From contig CAWIHS010000001.1 in the NCBI GenBank assembly GCA_963836005.1, forward strand, positions 868,001 through 932,000: a stretch of DNA of 64,000 nt, given 5' to 3'. Source of the stretch: CAWIHS01 sp963836005 (lineage in GTDB: Bacteria > Pseudomonadota > Gammaproteobacteria > GRL18). How positions within the stretch are numbered: the stretch's first letter is position 1; each line of letters starts with the position of its first letter. Under the pieces are notes generated by a model. That model saw only the letters and a program-made list of their open reading frames with translations. It did no database searches and was not told where the DNA came from. Positions 1-8,944 of the stretch are shown in pieces. Position numbers and translations under genes: made by a program.

Positions 1-525
1 TTTGATCACTACACCAGTACCGAGGAATTTTGTACCACCTGTCATTCCATGGAACTGGCAGCAGAACCTTATCGAAACTCATCGCATTATCGACCTGAAT
101 CTGGAGTCCGGGCCAGTTGTGGAGACTGCCATGTATCCGAAGGTGTGCTGGCTGCCACCTGGGATCATTTTATGGGCAGTAAGGATTTATTCAAACAATT
201 GTTTGGCCCTGATTATGATGATCCTGTTGTCAATGCCCTGCACCTGCCAGAAGCAGCTTTTGATGCACGTAAGTGGTTTAAGAAAAGGAACTCCGCCACC
301 TGTAAACGCTGTCATGTAAAGGAAGCAATTTATGGAGACCGGCCTGATACGTTACAGATACATCTTGAGGATGCCACAGACAAGACCTGTATTGAGTGCC
401 ATTATAATCTGGTACACCGTAAAATCCCTGATGAAAAAGTTTTTAAACAGGATAAATGGAATGCAATGATAGAAGAGGAATTTGGACTGGAAAAAGGTGC
501 GGCCAAAAAATTACTGGGACATTAG
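1..525 (+). CDS. NapC/NirT-family tetraheme cytochrome c, 5' end outside window
   Basis: The reading frame is open from base 1, so the N-terminus, normally a single membrane anchor, lies upstream of the window. The visible 174 residues carry four CXXCH heme c sites: CTTCH (base 31), CGDCH (118), CKRCH (301) and CIECH (388). Four hemes in a protein of this size fit the NapC/NirT/NrfH family of membrane-anchored quinol dehydrogenases. These pass electrons from the quinol pool to periplasmic reductases. The sequence around the first site (EEFCTTCHSME) is typical of NapC/TorC-like proteins. The partner reductase would be expected upstream and is not visible. The family call is firm; the physiological partner is unknown. 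Confidence 0.9.
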   Translation, partial: FDHYTSTEEFCTTCHSMELAAEPYRNSSHYRPESGVRASCGDCHVSEGVLAATWDHFMGSKDLFKQLFGPDYDDPVVNALHLPEAAFDARKWFKKRNSATCKRCHVKEAIYGDRPDTLQIHLEDATDKTCIECHYNLVHRKIPDEKVFKQDKWNAMIEEEFGLEKGAAKKLLGH

Positions 526-584
526 GATATACCAGAAAAGTCTAATAATATAAGCAAACCGAAAAATAATTATTGAGAATTACT

Positions 585-830
585 ATGCTATTATCTTTAG
601 GTTGTCAGACAATGCGTGAAGGCGTTATTGCAACAGTAATATTTTTTATTGCAGGTGTACTGATTACTCTTGCAGGAGCCAAAATTGTACCGGAAATCTG
701 GCATTTAAACCATATTATCGTGCTTGTCGGTTTCCTGCTGTTATTACTCGCTCCGGTTGTACTGGTTTCAACCTTTCTAATTTCGGTGTTGCCCAAAGCC
801 AAAGAAAGAATGGATCAATGCGAACATTAG
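585..830 (+). CDS. small two-helix membrane protein, paralogue 1
   Basis: This is an 81-residue protein with two hydrophobic segments, at about residues 12-32 and 41-68, and a short charged tail ending MDQCEH. I chose the ATG at 585; a TTG at 573 is possible but less convincing. The N-terminus (MLLSLGCQTMREG) resembles that of the next gene (MKILSLGCKTIQDG). The tail (KERMDQCEH) resembles that of the opposite-strand gene at 1191-1430 (NKRLDACQH). All three therefore look like one small membrane family. It lies 59 bp after the cytochrome gene and could be co-transcribed. I do not recognise a function. Confidence 0.6.
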   Translation: MLLSLGCQTMREGVIATVIFFIAGVLITLAGAKIVPEIWHLNHIIVLVGFLLLLLAPVVLVSTFLISVLPKAKERMDQCEH

Positions 831-877
831 AAATACGCTGAAGATACGCTGTATCCGCAAGGAATGAGAAATCTCTG

Positions 878-1087
878 ATGAAAATTCTGTCTTTAGGCTG
901 CAAAACCATTCAGGATGGATTGACTACAGCAAGTATTTTTTTCAGCATGGGGCTTGGTCTGATACTCGCGGGGATCTGGATCATACCCCAAATCCTGTAT
1001 CTCCCTCAAATTATAATTATTTCAGGCACACTGCTGTTAATTATGGTGCCCCTTATACTGATAGCAACCTACCTAAAAAACCGCTGA
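878..1087 (+). CDS. small two-helix membrane protein, paralogue 2
   Basis: A 69-residue protein with two hydrophobic segments (about residues 17-37 and 43-64). Its start (MKILSLGCKTIQDG) closely parallels the preceding small gene, which suggests tandem duplication. It lacks the charged C-terminal tail seen in the other two members and ends shortly after the second helix with YLKNR. An AAGGAATGAG stretch 8-18 bases upstream of the ATG at 878 can serve as a ribosome binding site. Function unknown; the conserved LSLGC near the N-terminus is the only distinctive motif. Confidence 0.55.
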   Translation: MKILSLGCKTIQDGLTTASIFFSMGLGLILAGIWIIPQILYLPQIIIISGTLLLIMVPLILIATYLKNR

Positions 1088-1190
1088 TAAGTGTTGAACC
1101 ACAGCGTATTTAAGATTTTACACTGAGTAGTCATTGTTCTTTTTCACTCCATAAATAGCCAGGATAGCGTTATTTATGCATGGACACTAG

Positions 1191-1430
1191 TCAGTGCTGG
1201 CAGGCATCCAGACGTTTATTAACCATGGGCAGCATGATAGCAATACCTGTTGCAACCAGTCCCGCGATACCCAGTAAAATAAAACCTAGTCCCAGATAGG
1301 TAAAAGTGGCTGGAAATACAGAAGTCAGACTCATTAACAGGGCAGCAACTTCAAAAAAACTGCCTATAACAATTAAAGAAACCGAAAAAATCACCATTTT
1401 TTTCATGACACTACAAGCGGATGTAAGCAT
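1191..1430 (-). CDS. small two-helix membrane protein, paralogue 3
   Basis: A 79-residue protein on the opposite strand with two hydrophobic segments (about residues 12-36 and 45-70) and a tail NKRLDACQH. That tail matches the tail KERMDQCEH of the first small protein at 585-830 in position and pattern. A cysteine (C6) precedes the first helix, as in the two paralogues, which have SLGC there. The cluster is thus two tandem plus-strand copies and one convergent minus-strand copy. No function recognised. Confidence 0.55.
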   Translation of the reverse strand: MLTSACSVMKKMVIFSVSLIVIGSFFEVAALLMSLTSVFPATFTYLGLGFILLGIAGLVATGIAIMLPMVNKRLDACQH

Positions 1431-1598
1431 TACTGTTTCCTCTTAAATATTAATCTCAATAGGTTTATTATAATACTCTAATACAGAATGTCAATATTTA
1501 CCCTCGGCCTATTAGGGAAAACCTGTACTAAGTCACAAAAAAATGCCTAAATCATCTTCTATCTGAAAGATAATTGCTGGTATAAACGAGTGATGGCT

Positions 1599-3758
1599 TT
1601 AAAAATCCAGATCATCCACAGGTTGAGGAAGTTTCCTGCTGGAAGAAAAACCAAGAATACGCCGTAAAGTGATGTCTATTACCCGTACATCATTATCAAA
1701 AGATCCATGTGCGGTAGCAATTTTTCGAACAGGCTGAGTAATTTTGCCCTGTTTCCATTGTGCACGGCTGATAACCTGGTCAGTACTAATAATATCCAGA
1801 GAGCGCTTTCCCCAGAAAGCCTGCCATTTTCTTACCGAGCCCAGAGTGCTGCTATGCCAATGATTATAATCTCTGCTTTGCACAGTTTCAGGATCATACA
1901 TCTTTAACATACCCAGGATAGGCATTTTATGCTGAGTTTCCAGTGCTCGACTGACGAGATAAAGAAGAGATTTACCATAGGGTCCTACAGTATCATTTTG
2001 CTCTCTTAGATCATCCATAACATGGACATGCAGGGCTTCTAGTTTTAATACATTTTTCTCCACCGCCTTTTTATAATGACGCAAAGCAAAATCAGCACTG
2101 CAGGCTGGTGCATACAAGCTACAGCTATTCACCTTTAACTTATATCGGGACAGGTCATCCAGCATGTGCCCCAATATAATTGAACCGGCAGAATGTCCGA
2201 TAAGATGAATTTCAAGTCCTGGTATGGCTTGTCTCAGTTCTGCCAACGCCAATACAGTCAAGAAGGCTCCTCTGTCCATATTTCCCCTGCTTGACGCCGC
2301 TGCAGCATTTTGTTTCATTTGCATCCAGATGGCCTTGGCTCCTAAATTTTCACAGGCAACTTCCAGGGTTCGATCAAATGACTCAGATATATGCTTTGAA
2401 ATATCATCGATCATCTCTGATACTCCGCCGCTACTGGGAAAAAACGGTGTTGAAGCATCACTAATAATATATTGAATAGATTCAATAAATCCTGTTTTCC
2501 AGCTAAAGAAGACCGGATAAATAGCATTTTTTTCAAAATAGGCTCCCATGGCTCTTATCCGGGCTATCGAAGCCCCTTCGTTATTCAGTCCGCCATGAGC
2601 ATATATGACCAGCCGCGGAGGCTGAGTACTTTGCCTGAAAAATGCTTTAGCATTATCGATCAGGATCTCTTGCACTGCTGCACGGCCATTTTCCTTGCCA
2701 ATCAGGCGATTGATTATCTTGCCGTCATTGCCCATTGTTATACTATGGTAAAAAGCCTGTTTCTCAGTCCATCGAAGCCTATTACTGGTGTTATTTTTTT
2801 GAGCATCAAAGAACCACAACAGTTGACGTTGAGAATCCACTTTTTGCTGTTCATGCAACATGTTGGCAGAAGAATAATAATCTGGAATGTCACGTACCAT
2901 CGGAGCCCCCATGACACAGGCCCAGGCATCTGAACCATTTTCCAGCCAGTCATCATAGGTTAATACGGCAAACCCCGAAAGCCCCCAGTTTTCACCCCAT
3001 GAATTTTGCACAATCAAACCTGATTTATTATAACCCACCAGGCAAAACGCGTGACCACCCGTCATTTCATTATTCTTTGACCATACAATCAGCGGAAGAG
3101 TATCATGCGTTGGAGATCCCTTAACCGTGGATACATCCCAGCCTGCGTGCACCCTGGATGAACAAAATATGGCCCCAACATCCAGAATGGCTGCCTGCAT
3201 ATCTCTGATTTGATCTTTTTCAATTCGGTAATAGACACCCAGAGGACGCGAAGCCGCATCTATATCCCAAACCTTATCAGGTTCGACAAATTCATTGCGT
3301 TTATTGACGGGATTTTTATAAGGCCAGAGATCATCCCTGCATACGCCATGTTTGAACCAGCCTTTAATTGCCCCTCTGCAGCTTGAACCTTGATAGTCTT
3401 CACCAGGCCATTCATCATAAAATCGTGCCAGATGATACAACATACGCTGACTTACTTTTTCGGGTGGAGCTAAATCCTCATTCACGGCTAACTGACCATC
3501 GGAACCAATGTGTAACATTTTTTGCTGCCACAGCAGCGCATTGATGGTTGCCGCGAGACCAAATCCTGTACACGCACCCTCCTGTCCTTGATCAAGGATC
3601 ATTTTATGCTGCTGATATAAGGGAACTGCCTGCCCAAGCACCATTGCTGGCGGATATTCAGCGATAAGATTACGTAAGGGCGGCAGGTATTTACGATCGC
3701 GTAGATCGATGCGGTCAGGTCGGGTGTCCAGGCGGGCCGTTATAGATGAGACGTTCAT
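1599..3758 (-). CDS. papain-like (C1) cysteine peptidase fused to alpha/beta hydrolase
   Basis: 719 residues in two enzyme-like halves. The N-terminal half is a C1 (papain-fold) peptidase. The nucleophile motif QGQEGACTGFG has Cys63, the histidine lies in GGHAFCLVGYN (His236), and QNSWGENWG carries the asparagine (Asn252), so the catalytic residues are present. The C-terminal half (about residue 380 on) is an alpha/beta hydrolase: RLVIYAHGGLN near residue 382 resembles an oxyanion-hole strand, and LIGHSAGS (521-525) is the nucleophile elbow with Ser523. No signal peptide is apparent, suggesting a cytoplasmic protein or a non-Sec-exported effector. It is monocistronic here, divergent from relA. 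Both domains are clear; the biological role is not. Confidence 0.82.
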   Translation of the reverse strand: MNVSSITARLDTRPDRIDLRDRKYLPPLRNLIAEYPPAMVLGQAVPLYQQHKMILDQGQEGACTGFGLAATINALLWQQKMLHIGSDGQLAVNEDLAPPEKVSQRMLYHLARFYDEWPGEDYQGSSCRGAIKGWFKHGVCRDDLWPYKNPVNKRNEFVEPDKVWDIDAASRPLGVYYRIEKDQIRDMQAAILDVGAIFCSSRVHAGWDVSTVKGSPTHDTLPLIVWSKNNEMTGGHAFCLVGYNKSGLIVQNSWGENWGLSGFAVLTYDDWLENGSDAWACVMGAPMVRDIPDYYSSANMLHEQQKVDSQRQLLWFFDAQKNNTSNRLRWTEKQAFYHSITMGNDGKIINRLIGKENGRAAVQEILIDNAKAFFRQSTQPPRLVIYAHGGLNNEGASIARIRAMGAYFEKNAIYPVFFSWKTGFIESIQYIISDASTPFFPSSGGVSEMIDDISKHISESFDRTLEVACENLGAKAIWMQMKQNAAAASSRGNMDRGAFLTVLALAELRQAIPGLEIHLIGHSAGSIILGHMLDDLSRYKLKVNSCSLYAPACSADFALRHYKKAVEKNVLKLEALHVHVMDDLREQNDTVGPYGKSLLYLVSRALETQHKMPILGMLKMYDPETVQSRDYNHWHSSTLGSVRKWQAFWGKRSLDIISTDQVISRAQWKQGKITQPVRKIATAHGSFDNDVRVIDITLRRILGFSSSRKLPQPVDDLDF

Positions 3759-3967
3759 TAACAGATTTCCTTAAGATGAAAGACATGTCGTTTTTTAATT
3801 CATCAATAGACTAAGCCTTAAACATTGTCAAATCAGCGCTTTATTTAAATTTAATTCTCCAGCAAACAACTATCTACAGCTCTGCTATCAAAACCTGATA
3901 AAATGATATAATTACACAAATGCCTACACGGGTTAAATCTTATACCTTCTGCAAGGGAGGATAATTT

Positions 3968-3991
3968 GTGAGAAAGAATGAAACATATTAA
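3968..3991 (+). other. 7-codon mini-ORF overlapping the relA start
   Basis: GTG at 3968 is placed at good spacing after GGGAGG (3955-3960). It encodes MRKNETY and stops at TAA 3989-3991, just downstream of the relA ATG at 3978, in another frame. The relA ATG itself is too far from that Shine-Dalgarno for direct initiation. Translational coupling through this mini-ORF is therefore plausible but inferred. Confidence 0.3.
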
Positions 3992-5921
3992 TTATCCTGC
4001 TTATAGCGATAAAAGTAATTTTGCTGATCTCTATCAGCAATTATCAGCCGATCTGATTGATCCAGTTTCTTTACATTATCTAAAAGCTGCACTGAACTGT
4101 GTGCTGGAGGTGAACGATCCAGCTGACCTGAGACCCAGTTCACTGGATATCACTTTGACACTGAAACACCTGGGCGTCGATGCCCAAACCCTCACTGCTG
4201 CTTTGTTAAGCGATCCGCGTCTGCGGGACTCCCTGGACCCCCTGAGCATTGAAGAAAATTTTAATAAAACCATTGCCAATATGGTCAGTCATGTGAACTG
4301 GCTGAATACTTTTAAAGAATGTACAGATGTTGTAAATGATATCCCCAAAGAGACTGAATCACTACGCCGCATGCTCCTGGCCACAGTCGATGACGTCCGA
4401 GCCGTGCTGATCAAACTGGCTTTCAGAGTACAGCGATTAAGAGGTCTCAGTAAAGAACCTGAAAAAATACAACAATGTATTGCAAAAGAAACCATGGACA
4501 TCTATGTCCCTCTCGCTAATCGCCTCGGACTGGCAGGCTTAAAATGGGAAATGGAAGATCTGGCATTTAGATACAGTAACCAGAAAGCATATATGTCACT
4601 TGCCAAATCCATGGATGACAAGCGTTCTGATCGTGAACTCTATATCAAGCAATTTATTCAACAGCTGCAAGCTCATCTGCAACAGACAGGCATCCAGGCC
4701 AAGGCCTATGGACGTCCAAAGCATTTGTACAGTATTCAAAAAAAGATGCAGAAAAAACAGCTTGAATTAAATGAACTGGCTGATCTGCTGGCAGTTCGTC
4801 TGATTGTATCCAGCTTGCCTGATTGTTATCTGGTATTGGGAATTGTGCATAATTTATGGCAGCACCTGCCGCATGAATTTGATGATTACATCGCTAACCC
4901 TAAAGAAAATGGCTATCAGTCGATACACACCGCAATTATTGGTCCGGCAAAACAGGTGATTGAAGTCCAGATCCGAACCAGGGAAATGCATGATTTTGCC
5001 GAACATGGCGTTGCCGCTCACTGGCGTTATAAAGAGGGAAGCAAACAGGACCTGGTACTGGAAAAAGCCATATCGAACCTGCGTAAATTACTGGAAAGCC
5101 GAGATGGGAATGATGATTTACTACTGGAAGAATTTAAGACCGAATTTTTTACTGATCGGGTATTGGTGTTAACACCCAGAAAAAAAGTCATTGACCTGCC
5201 TAAAGGTGCTACGGCTCTCGATTTTGCATATTTCATTCATACTGAATTAGGTCATCACTGTATCGGCGCTGTGGTCAATGGCCACCGGGTACCTTTGAGT
5301 TATCCTTTAAATTCCGGTGAGTGCATTGAAATTCTTAGTGACCCTGAATCCAGCCCACATTTATCCTGGCTTAACCATCGCAGGAACTTTGTAAAAACCG
5401 TGAAGGCCAGGTCCCGTATTCGCCAGTGGTTTCAAACCCTGTATAAAGATAACAACAATAACCTGATTGTCTCCAGTAAAAACCTTCGAGGTATTGGAAA
5501 TCTCACCGCTATTGTAGCATCCTGCTGTAAGCCCCGGGTAGGTGACCGAATAGCCGGTGAATTGCAGATAAATAAATCTATCTTAGTTCATCAATTCAAT
5601 TGCCCTGATTTAAGATGCCAGGAAAACAAACCTCATGTCATTGAATTATCATGGGGAGAAGAAATACCGAGAGAACAAATATGCATTCATATTGACGCTT
5701 TTGATCGGCAAGGCCTGTTACAGGATATCACCACATTATTAAACCAGGCACAGGTTAATGTGTTAAAGGCTAATACTGAAACAGATACGATTGATCAATC
5801 AGTTAAAATGGAATTAACGATTGAACTCGATGCAGAAAATAAAATTGAACGGCTGCTCAAACAGATCATACGTATACCTAATGTTTTTCATGCTGAACAA
5901 ACATCAATGGATGCAATATAG
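3978..5921 (+). CDS. relA: GTP pyrophosphokinase RelA, (p)ppGpp synthetase
   Basis: Ribosome-associated stringent-response enzyme of 647 residues. The N-terminal hydrolase domain is degenerate: the HD motif region reads LLSDPRLRDSL instead of HDxxED, as in monofunctional RelA. The synthetase domain has GRPKHLYSI (245-253), EFDD (300-303, the EXDD signature of RelA rather than the RXKD of SpoT/Rel) and NGYQSIHT. A TGS domain follows (FFTDRVLVLTPRKKVIDLP) and then a C-terminal ACT domain. It is shorter than the roughly 740-residue E. coli RelA. The strong GGGAGG sequence at 3955-3960 is 17 bases from the ATG but 7 bases from a GTG at 3968, which opens a 7-codon ORF overlapping the relA start. 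Confidence 0.93.
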   Translation: MKHINYPAYSDKSNFADLYQQLSADLIDPVSLHYLKAALNCVLEVNDPADLRPSSLDITLTLKHLGVDAQTLTAALLSDPRLRDSLDPLSIEENFNKTIANMVSHVNWLNTFKECTDVVNDIPKETESLRRMLLATVDDVRAVLIKLAFRVQRLRGLSKEPEKIQQCIAKETMDIYVPLANRLGLAGLKWEMEDLAFRYSNQKAYMSLAKSMDDKRSDRELYIKQFIQQLQAHLQQTGIQAKAYGRPKHLYSIQKKMQKKQLELNELADLLAVRLIVSSLPDCYLVLGIVHNLWQHLPHEFDDYIANPKENGYQSIHTAIIGPAKQVIEVQIRTREMHDFAEHGVAAHWRYKEGSKQDLVLEKAISNLRKLLESRDGNDDLLLEEFKTEFFTDRVLVLTPRKKVIDLPKGATALDFAYFIHTELGHHCIGAVVNGHRVPLSYPLNSGECIEILSDPESSPHLSWLNHRRNFVKTVKARSRIRQWFQTLYKDNNNNLIVSSKNLRGIGNLTAIVASCCKPRVGDRIAGELQINKSILVHQFNCPDLRCQENKPHVIELSWGEEIPREQICIHIDAFDRQGLLQDITTLLNQAQVNVLKANTETDTIDQSVKMELTIELDAENKIERLLKQIIRIPNVFHAEQTSMDAI

Positions 5922-6234
5922 TCTGAAGTCTCAAAAAAAGCCGGCATTGACGAAACATGCGCTAGATAAAGTTCCACTGTTCAGCCCCGCACATTTTCAA
6001 CTTCTCCATAGGGACGGAAATTAATAGCTATGTTAAAGCATGGGTATTACTATGAATAATGCCTGACCCAATATTGTTTAAAAACTAAGCTGTGAGCCCC
6101 GGCTATTTTCAAATTAATTTCTTTTGCTTGTAATTTTTATAACCAGGTTCTCAACATGACTTAAAATAATGTTCTATATTATTTTTTGCCTTTAAAAAAG
6201 CAGCTTATGCTAAATAATTAGGAAACGATAAATC
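5922..6234. other. intergenic stretch with no recognised feature
   Basis: 313 bases between relA and the hemerythrin gene. It is AT-rich towards the 3' end, where promoter elements for the hemerythrin gene probably lie. No terminator, RNA gene or repeat was recognised. Confidence 0.4.
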
Positions 6235-6690
6235 ATGAGTAAGTTTATTACCTGGTCGGGAGAATTGAGCGTTGGCATCGAAGAGATTGATGCACAGCAC
6301 AAAGTTTTAGTGGATCTCATTAACCGCATGCATGACGCCATAGAAGAACATCATGGCAGTGAAGTTGTGTTGGGAATTTTATCTGATCTGGCAGATTATA
6401 CGAAGATACATTTTGCCGTTGAAGAAAGTCTTATGCGCATTCTGGATTATCCTGGTTATGAGGAGCATAAAGAGATTCATGATGAATTGCTTGAACATGT
6501 AGTGGAGCTTCAGCAAAAAGTTGCGTCAGGGAAAACAGCCATCAGCTTTGAATTAATGCACTTCCTCAAGTCCTGGTTATCTAAACATATTTTGGAAGAA
6601 GATATGCAATATAGCGGTTTTTTTCTTTCCGTAGGCGCCAAGCCTGAATTGAAAAAGAAATCGTGGATGCAACGCCTCTGGGGTAGTTAA
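6235..6690 (+). CDS. bacteriohemerythrin
   Basis: A 151-residue single-domain hemerythrin that binds O2 at a non-heme di-iron centre. All the usual iron ligands can be read: His22, His59 and Glu63 (HFAVE), His78 and His82 (HKEIH), His118 and Asp123 (HILEED). The opening FITWSGELSVGIEEIDAQH is characteristic of the family. A short basic tail (KKKSWMQRLWGS) follows the domain. An AGGAAACG ribosome binding site precedes the ATG at 6235. It is monocistronic. Proteins like this deliver or store oxygen, or sense it, in microaerophiles and methane or sulfur oxidisers; which applies here cannot be told. Confidence 0.92.
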   Translation: MSKFITWSGELSVGIEEIDAQHKVLVDLINRMHDAIEEHHGSEVVLGILSDLADYTKIHFAVEESLMRILDYPGYEEHKEIHDELLEHVVELQQKVASGKTAISFELMHFLKSWLSKHILEEDMQYSGFFLSVGAKPELKKKSWMQRLWGS

Positions 6691-6786
6691 TTCTGCTGAT
6701 TAAAATAAATATCAGACAGGAAAAAACCATCACCGATAATCTGATAAATAAACCATCATTTTAGCCTGTAGAACTCAGAACCGTTG

Positions 6787-6817
6787 AGCCTGGGAACTTG
6801 TGAATAGTACCCAGGCT
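6787..6817 (-). terminator. hairpin downstream of the 66-residue gene
   Basis: AGCCTGGG (6787-6794) pairs with CCCAGGCT (6810-6817), an 8-bp perfect stem with a 15-base loop. It lies just past the stop codon of the minus-strand gene at 6831 and could protect or end its transcript. No U-run follows on the minus strand, so a simple rho-independent terminator is not assured. Confidence 0.35.
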
Positions 6818-6830
6818 TCACCCGGATAAA

Positions 6831-7031
6831 CTAATTTTGTCGAGGTACATATGAGACCCAGCGCGCACCTTCTACGATTCTTTCATTATTGCTGCTGTCA
6901 GTCACTGTAACGGTGTGATCTCCATTGACAATAACACTCACAATACCTTCATCATTATTTGTAATTTTTGTTCCATCTTCAAGATCACAACCCCAGACTT
7001 GTATCGAACGTTTTTTACCTTTTCTAGCCAT
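6831..7031 (-). CDS. hypothetical 66-residue protein
   Basis: A small basic-start protein (MARKGKKRSIQVWGCDL) that then alternates short hydrophobic and polar residues (IVSVIVNGDHTVTVTDSS), suggesting a small all-beta domain. The ATG at 7031 is preceded by AAAGGTAAT at proper distance, so it is probably translated. It contains one cysteine and no membrane segment or recognised motif. It is a solitary gene with a hairpin directly downstream. Confidence 0.5.
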   Translation of the reverse strand: MARKGKKRSIQVWGCDLEDGTKITNNDEGIVSVIVNGDHTVTVTDSSNNERIVEGARWVSYVPRQN

Positions 7032-7335
7032 TTTATATTACCTTTTTAATACCTTAGTGTTTTAGTATGTTATTATAATAAGTATTATCTCTCGTTAAGT
7101 CAATAGACTATTTGATTAATTTCCATGCTATACAAAAGAATATACATCCAGCATCTTGTGATGATATTTTATCGCAATATCAGCTTATATTTCGACATTG
7201 CTCAATTAATTTCAGGTAAAATGTGTGTCACAGGATTGTTGATTTGTGCATCTGCCCCGGTTAATATCAATAAAAATTAAATTGCTTTAAACACGGACTG
7301 TTTTCGCTGTCACTGTAGCACAAAAAGAGAAATTA
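7032..7335. other. intergenic stretch with no recognised feature
   Basis: 304 AT-rich bases between divergent small genes. It probably holds the promoters of both the minus-strand 66-residue gene and the plus-strand membrane protein gene. No repeat or RNA seen. Confidence 0.4.
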
Positions 7336-7911
7336 ATGTTTAAATTTCTACCCGGCATACTACTTATTGAAATATTTACTGCCGGCCTGGTCGTTCTAGG
7401 GATTAACTGGTCACACTCACCCCAGCATATTATTGTTCTAGTAGCATTTGCAATTATTGTTGCGATATTATGTACATTCTGGTTTGGCTCCATTGTTGCG
7501 AATATGCATCATTCAAGCCATGCCAAATTACAGGAAAAACATGCAAAGGAAAGGGAAAAAATTTTACTCAGGGCTGAACGCGATAAAGCAAAAGTCACTT
7601 CAAAAAGTTATCAACAAATAGAAAAAGCCACCAAAAATGCCCATGCCAAAGCCAATTTCAAGGTAGGCGCAGCTTTTGCCGCCGCCGTTGGGGTAGGAGG
7701 AATTATGATCCTGAGCCAACTGGTTACGGTGGGAATGATGGTACTGGTGGCTTCCGGCAGCGGTCTGGCCGGCTACCTGGTCAGGGCCAGACAAGATCGG
7801 CTGTCTGCTGATACCTCAGCACTGCTGCCTGCAGCAAAACAGAAAAACATCAAACCGATTAGACAAAAAAAATCACTACCCAGTGGCCAACAGCTCAAGG
7901 TCTCTGAATAA
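7336..7911 (+). CDS. hypothetical membrane protein with central coiled coil
   Basis: 191 residues. Two hydrophobic segments lie at the N-terminus (about residues 3-24 and 31-55). A lysine/glutamate/alanine-rich helical stretch follows (about 63-108, HAKEREKILLRAERDKAK), predicted cytoplasmic coiled coil. Then come two more glycine-rich hydrophobic segments (about 111-148) and a basic tail. The ATG at 7336 has GAGAAATT upstream. I do not recognise the family. The gene is alone on its strand, with the convergent ChrR-like cupin gene downstream. Confidence 0.55.
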   Translation: MFKFLPGILLIEIFTAGLVVLGINWSHSPQHIIVLVAFAIIVAILCTFWFGSIVANMHHSSHAKLQEKHAKEREKILLRAERDKAKVTSKSYQQIEKATKNAHAKANFKVGAAFAAAVGVGGIMILSQLVTVGMMVLVASGSGLAGYLVRARQDRLSADTSALLPAAKQKNIKPIRQKKSLPSGQQLKVSE

Positions 7912-8019
7912 TCCTGTAGAAAAAATAACTCTCATACAACCTGTTGCCGCCAGAAAATGTATTTTTTAGCTGACCTACGAATTACCACATCAGCAGCAAC
8001 GCTTGTCTCACAAGGTCCT

Positions 8020-8060
8020 GTGCTAAATGGACATCTTTCAGAAACATTTATTTAGAACAC
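8020..8060. repeat. REP-like hairpin, copy A
   Basis: This 41-base stretch begins GTGCTAAATGGACA and ends CATTTATTTAGAACAC. It closely matches 55880-55918, which is also a self-complementary GTGCTAAATG...CATTTATTTAGCAC unit. The two ends are inverted copies of each other, so each unit can fold. Seen directly in sequence; function unknown. Confidence 0.5.
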
Positions 8061-8105
8061 CCAAAAAACAGCAGCTGCCGAGCGCGAAAAACCAATTATT
8101 ATGCA

Positions 8106-8756
8106 TTATTCAGGCAGATGTCCAACTTTAACCCAGATAAGTGTTTCCTGCTCCACAAAGGGGAAATGTTCACTCATATGCGGGCTGCGTATCCAGGTAC
8201 CCGCCGGATAAATACCATGTTCATCTCTTAATTCACCAGAAATAACATAGATTTCTTCACCGCCAAAATGCTGATGCAGCTGAAATCTTTCGCCCTCCGG
8301 CCAGTTAACCAGAGCGACATGCTCAGCGCCATGCTCATGTAATAGCATGACCTGAAGGTTGCCCTGCCCAGCCAGCCATTCGGCCTGTGCGGTATCAATT
8401 CTCACCTGTCTGTCATCATCTGCTGCAAACTGATCCAGTTTGACCAGTAGCATGCAGCCATCCTCACTGAAGGGTGTATGATATGAATCTGGAGGGTTAC
8501 GCAGGTAAGTTCCCGCCGGATATTTTCCGTTTTCATCCGCAAAAATACCGTCCAGAACCAGAATTTCTTCACCCCTGGGATGCCGATGCCGTGCAAATGA
8601 AGATCCGGCATCATAGCGAACCAGACTGGTTGCATGACCGCTCTCGGCTTCTTCACGAGCCAGTGTCTTTCGCCACACACCCGGCAAAGGACTTGGCTCC
8701 CAGGATTGTTCATTGGTATTGAGCACTACCCGTTGATCAAATTGCATATTAAGCAT
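8106..8756 (-). CDS. ChrR-like double-cupin protein (anti-ECF-sigma-type cupin)
   Basis: 216 residues made of two tandem cupins. The first has HRHPRGEEILVLDG and a later His (SYHTPF). The second has HQHFGGEEIYVISG and a later His (MSEHFPF). Each supplies a His-His-Glu-His metal set. This layout matches ChrR-type cupin proteins, whose cupin domain is found in the anti-sigma factors of photo-oxidative-stress ECF sigma factors. No zinc-binding anti-sigma N-terminal domain and no neighbouring sigma factor are present, so it is more likely a stand-alone cupin. The second start ATG (MQFDQ) is also possible. Confidence 0.78.
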   Translation of the reverse strand: MLNMQFDQRVVLNTNEQSWEPSPLPGVWRKTLAREEAESGHATSLVRYDAGSSFARHRHPRGEEILVLDGIFADENGKYPAGTYLRNPPDSYHTPFSEDGCMLLVKLDQFAADDDRQVRIDTAQAEWLAGQGNLQVMLLHEHGAEHVALVNWPEGERFQLHQHFGGEEIYVISGELRDEHGIYPAGTWIRSPHMSEHFPFVEQETLIWVKVGHLPE

Positions 8757-8944
8757 TGAATTGTTTCCCGATGGTTATATCACAGAAAATTGACCTGCTC
8801 TTTAAAAAAACTGTAACTATTCAGGGCTGTTGAGCTTTCTTTTGCAGCTTGTTCAATGATTTGTCATCATCAAAAATACGAGCACATCCCTTCAGCTACC
8901 GGTGCGATCTTATAGATACGCTGGTTGATTACTAAAAAATCTTT

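Noticed and set aside
8106..8756. Calling the cupin a full ChrR anti-sigma factor
   Set aside because: It lacks the N-terminal zinc-binding anti-sigma domain and there is no ECF sigma gene beside it.
8812..8830. CTGTAACTATTCAGGGCTG resembling an IS4-type end
   Set aside because: Only one short end is present, with no partner or transposase; could be chance or a minor remnant, so not listed as an element.
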